This document shows positions 60,577-64,000 of a stretch of 64,000 nt of DNA, piece after piece. A program made the position numbers and the translations under genes. Source of the stretch: Verticillium longisporum (Eukaryota > Ascomycota > Sordariomycetes > Glomerellales > Plectosphaerellaceae); NCBI GenBank assembly GCA_019188255.1, contig JAETXT010000002.1, positions 5,642,001-5,706,000 of the forward strand, written 5' to 3'. The notes below the pieces were generated by a model. The model saw only the letters and a program-made list of their open reading frames with translations, was not told the DNA's origin and ran no database searches. Each line of letters begins with the position of its first letter. The stretch's first letter is position 1.

Positions 60577-61259
60577 CGTAGGCAGATGCGGGAGGTGATG
60601 TGATGTTGGTGGGAGGGAGATGGGAAGGAGGAAACAGACCAACATGGTAATGCGGGAGGTGCCGCAGCCGTTGTACCTGCCTAGGTACCTAGCTAGGTAC
60701 CTAGGTACCTAGGCTTGCTAAGGTAAGGTACCTCAGGTACTTACAAGTACGCTGAGTGGGTGGTGGGATTCGCCAGGACCCATTGCCATTGCCTGTGAAC
60801 GCGAGACTTGTAACACACAGCTACCCCGCTCTAACCCGACTGAGAAGCTACGAGCTGATTACGTGAGCCGATCTTTGCAAGAGATCAACCTCCTCCTTCT
60901 CCTTCCATCAACGAGCATTCACTACATACCTAGACATCGCCGGCTTAATCACCTGGACAACATACAGCACAACCTAAGGTATTTCAGAAGCAGACGTGCA
61001 CATGGCTTTCGTGGCGAGCTCTTCACTGCAGGCAAGACAAAGCTTTGTATTGACAATTATCGCAGGCAAGGAATCATCTACACTGACAGCTACGTCCGTC
61101 CAGGCTAGAGTGCATCGCTGATTGAGGGCATGTCATCCATCTCGTATGGCCCATTGTTGTCTTTGTCGTGATGCTTTGGCCAGAGAGCTTCGCTCGTGCT
61201 ACGACCGCTGAGTCGCCCTGAGCGCTTGCTTGGTCCCATCGCGGCGGAGCATCTCGCCT
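60577..61259. other. intergenic region with palindromic CCTAGG array
   Basis: Between 60673 and 60745, upstream of the TXNL1 gene, is an array of (C)CTAGGTA and GGTACCT units (CTAGCTAGGTACCTAGGTAC and neighbours), able to form hairpins. The rest holds no supportable gene. Confidence 0.6.
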
Positions 61260-61936
61260 TTACACGTTGAGACCTTCGTAGCTGCCGATAGCGACAGTGA
61301 TGGTACCCTTGAGGCTCTGGGCCTGGCTCTGCAGGTCCTCGGCACGGCTCTCAACAGCATCGATGAGCATGAAGGCGGCAGTCTGTGCTGTGTCAGTCCA
61401 AGGCGCGCATCAACAATGTGGGGAAACACTACGTACGTCAACAACTTTCTCGATGGAACGCAGCACAGCGGCAACGGGCTGTCCAATGATGGGCACGGTG
61501 TTGAAGAGACCAACCTTGCCGATGAGAATGTTCAGGAGAACCTGGTGGACCCTGACGAACTCGCGGAAGGCGTCGAAAATGGCATCCGACGGGGGACCGG
61601 CGGGGACATCGGCCATGCCCTGCATTTGCGAAATGGCGACCGTGGCGGTGCTCACAATGTCGGTGAACCCAGTGATCAAAGCCTGCAAGATCATGTTAGT
61701 ACAGCACACGGCGGATGAAGCAGGACGCGTTTTCTCACGGGGAAGGGACCGAGGCCCACGACGATCAGAGGGCCATTGATGATACTGATTCTCTGCGCAG
61801 GAGCCTGCAGGGCCTGCGATTTAGTCGTGAGGGCCTCGATATTGTCAACGACCTGGGCAGGCGTAATCTGGCCAAAGGCAGTCTGGCTGCAAACAGCCAG
61901 GGCGGCGACGACAGACTTGAGGAGGGAAAAGCGCAT
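61260..61936 (-). CDS. HsbA-type cell-wall / hydrophobic surface binding protein
   Basis: Secreted or wall-associated helical-bundle protein of the HsbA / cell-wall galactomannoprotein family, which coats hydrophobic surfaces and may aid adhesion or enzyme recruitment. Exons 61739-61936, 61437-61682 and 61260-61382; introns GTGAGA (CTAAC branch) and GTACGT; 188 residues. Signal peptide MRFSLLKSVVAALAVCSQTAFG, then ITPAQVVDNIEALTTKSQALQAPAQRISI, VVGLGPFPALITGFTDIVSTA, FREFVRVHQVLLNILIGKVGL and a C-terminal helix ending SYEGLNV. No cysteines in the mature part, as usual for the family. A TATA box lies 145 bases upstream. Confidence 0.85.
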
Positions 61937-62080
61937 CTTTACGGTTGATCTAACGGCTTAGCGGTGACTGAGCTGTGACGATGAGGTGATGAGAAGAGGA
62001 TGAGTAGAGGAGAAGATGATACTGGTGAGGATGAGTGCGGTGAACAAGAAGCCATTCAAGGACCAGCTACGTCGTCGTAC

Positions 62081-62086
62081 TTTATA
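62081..62086 (-). promoter_or_regulatory. TATA box of the HsbA-type gene
   Basis: TATAAA on the minus strand, 145 bases before the ATG, in a GGGTATAAAGTA context typical of strongly regulated fungal promoters. Confidence 0.55.
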
Positions 62087-64000
62087 CCCAGGCTTGGAGG
62101 GCGCGAGCTGTTGAATGTCCTTCGTCATCGTCTTGATGATTGTGAGCTTGCTTGCCGCTGTTGTCGCTAGTTGGTCTCACCAACGCAATGCCATCGTCCT
62201 GCATCACTTTCCCAATTCGGCCATGTTGAAGGCTTTGCATGTTCGTCTAAACTCGCAAGAGATTAAACCACTCCAAAATCTTGCTTTTGCTAGCTCAAAG
62301 ACGATGTTAAGCTGGCGTTTCCCAGTTGCAACATCAGCCACACCTGAATCCTAGTCTATGGATCGGATCTGACCCGAGACATTGCCGGAGATCAACATGT
62401 CGGCATTGGCCACGGCCCTTCCCGCTCCCGCTCGAAGAAGCAAGGTGGGCGCCCAGCCAGCAAAACGGCGCATGGTCCCTAGACAGACAGCCACGCGCGA
62501 TTGGATCGTGGACCTGTCATTCTTGTCTTATCATAGCCAGCCACGACTCGTTCTGGCAAGCTGAGGCTACGCCCATGACTCTCCGGCGCGTATGAGGCTT
62601 CTCGGAAGCGCTTGCCTGTCCTCGACAGGAATGAGTCCTCATGAATTTGATCTGGCTGTTGGCTCTTAACACGCTGCTGAAGCTTTGCTTAGCTTCCAGC
62701 TCTTGATGCCCGTCAATACTCGGCATCTGCGGTGTGCAACGGACGCTGGTCCTTCCGGGCACAGTTGAACCGACCGAAGATGACCGAGAGGAATTTTCTC
62801 CACTGAGGACGGCATCACGATGCTTGTCGGAGAAATGATCCAAGCCGTGGCTGACAAGCCAAGCCTCGCTGGCCTTCTTGTCCGTGGAGCAGCTGAGGCC
62901 AGGCAAGCATTGAGACAAGACGCCAAAGATATTGGCATCCGTGAGTAGCCGCCAGGGCGTTTCCAGCAACGCGCAGCAACAGGTGGGTAGGCAGGCAAGG
63001 CAGAAGAAGAAACAAAATACTGGACCGCTAACAACAGTGCTCATTTGTCTGTCCCGGGCTTCGTCAAATGAGGGTGGAGCAAGACACCAGCCTCCTGGTT
63101 TATACCCCCAGCGAGCACGTCTTTGGAACCCTGACCACTGCATGAATTGCACAATGTTCCACTGCCGTTTCATGACAGGACTCTGCATAGGATGCGCACG
63201 TCAAATTCCATGTTGTTTACATATTTAAGAATATTTCTTTGACAGACTTGCTGGCGATGAGCTGGCTGGCTCGTCCCGCGCAATTAAGGCGTCGTATCTT
63301 CTTCGATTTGTCGCGCTCACTTCCTGAATGACTGGCCGCTGTACGTGCATGTCTCGCTTATGATCCCTCTGGAGATGGCGAGTCTACTTGCTCCAATCTT
63401 CCACACCTCTCGTTACTTACATGTGCCCGCCAATCAACGAGCAATGCAGTTCCTTGAGGCAGCGTCTTTCACCAACTAGGATATTTTTTGATGAATAGAG
63501 TCGATCTTCTCCCTGCCCAACGCATACCTTGAGCTATCGCCAATAGCAATGGCAATCTGACCCTACAATTTTGTTTCCTCAGTCCCAAAGTCTTGAACAT
63601 CGCAAAAGTCGACATGTGCTTTTGAGTTCGGTTCCATTCAGCGGAACTCATGTTGATGCCACCTCGCGCGTGGGTGAAATGCTTCTGCCGCAAGAACCAG
63701 GGCGTGATCGGAAGTGATACCATCAGTGACCAACCTATGAGTCCATGGTCGCATTCCTCCAAAGATCAAACTTTGTGAGATACTCAGAGGCCCTCTAATT
63801 TCACTGATGTTCATCTCGGTGGTCAAAACAATGCACGGTCGTGCTTACTGAAGCTGCCTAACGCAGAAAGCCCAGTTGACTCAGATTTGGATGATCGGAC
63901 AACAGGTGATGTGTTCTTTCGTGCGCAGATGAAGCCCCATGTTGAATCTTTGAACTGCTTCCAACTTGTGACCGAGGGAGTAGACGAGTTTGGGGATTGG
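62087..64000. other. right-end region without a secure gene
   Basis: About 1.9 kb. Apart from the doubtful frame at 62517-63044 I see no gene, and nothing recognisable enters from the right edge. Confidence 0.45.
62517..63044 (-). CDS. doubtful small cysteine-containing protein
   Basis: ATG-started frame of 175 residues, preceded 55 bases upstream by TATAAA (63104-63099) in a GGGGGTATAAACC context like the HsbA-type promoter. The N-terminus is hydrophobic and cysteine-rich (VFCFFFCLACLPTCCCALL) but lacks a normal signal-peptide layout, and the rest is polar with no family resemblance. Either a lineage-specific small protein or a chance frame beside a real promoter of something else. Confidence 0.25.
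   Translation of the reverse strand: MSTVVSGPVFCFFFCLACLPTCCCALLETPWRLLTDANIFGVLSQCLPGLSCSTDKKASEAWLVSHGLDHFSDKHRDAVLSGENSSRSSSVGSTVPGRTSVRCTPQMPSIDGHQELEAKQSFSSVLRANSQIKFMRTHSCRGQASASEKPHTRRRVMGVASACQNESWLAMIRQE

Noticed and set aside
63469..63826. Minus-strand frames near the right edge
   Set aside because: Short, overlapping, no conserved motif or splice support.

Overview
The window is nuclear DNA of a filamentous ascomycete, most likely a Sordariomycete. The genes are GC-rich. They carry many short introns of about 45-120 nt, usually with a CTGAC or CTAAC branch site. Orthologues of typical fungal single-copy genes (dynamitin, SDHAF1, COX17, PXR1, an RTC4-domain protein, molybdopterin synthase small subunit) lie between sugar transporters and secreted or surface proteins. 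No rRNA, tRNA or CRISPR array was recognised. Gene models are hand-spliced from reading frames, branch sites and family knowledge.

Layout. 0-8 kb: a broken GH13 alpha-glucosidase running in from the left edge, an RTC4-domain protein (-), dynactin p50 (+), the molybdopterin synthase sulfur carrier (+) and a convergent PSI-domain membrane protein (-). 8-13.8 kb: about 5.6 kb with no gene I can support. 13.8-15.5 kb: a lactose-permease-like sugar transporter. 17.4-23.3 kb: a long uncharacterised protein (-) whose frame is crossed by one TAG, then SDHAF1 (-) divergent from a fumarylacetoacetase-fold hydrolase (+). 23.3-28 kb: an RBR ubiquitin ligase whose RING1 is scrambled, and a carboxylesterase lacking its serine elbow. 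29.4-39.9 kb: an F-box/beta-propeller protein ending in a CaaX box, COX17, a coiled-coil protein, the G-patch protein PXR1 and a second sugar transporter.

41-50.3 kb: a membrane-protein gene is split by a 7.1-kb Ty3/Gypsy chromovirus with identical 214-bp LTRs and a 5-bp target duplication. The element has Gag and Pol in one frame separated by a UAG, a primer site complementary to its own LTR (Tf1-type self-priming), a chromodomain, and, between pol and the 3' LTR, a spliced cysteine-rich gene on the opposite strand. This antisense gene, with its family of look-alike introns, is the most unusual object in the window.

50.3-64 kb: a 2EXR-domain protein, a bHLH-like factor, a transaldolase with two GC-AG introns, a third sugar/polyol transporter, a thioredoxin-PITH protein (TXNL1) and an HsbA-type cell-wall protein.

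A recurring theme is lesions: premature stops, one-base frameshifts (several in short C or A runs), a 4-nt deletion and a lost splice donor, in at least six unrelated loci. Sequencing or assembly error in homopolymers explains part of this; real gene decay may explain the rest.
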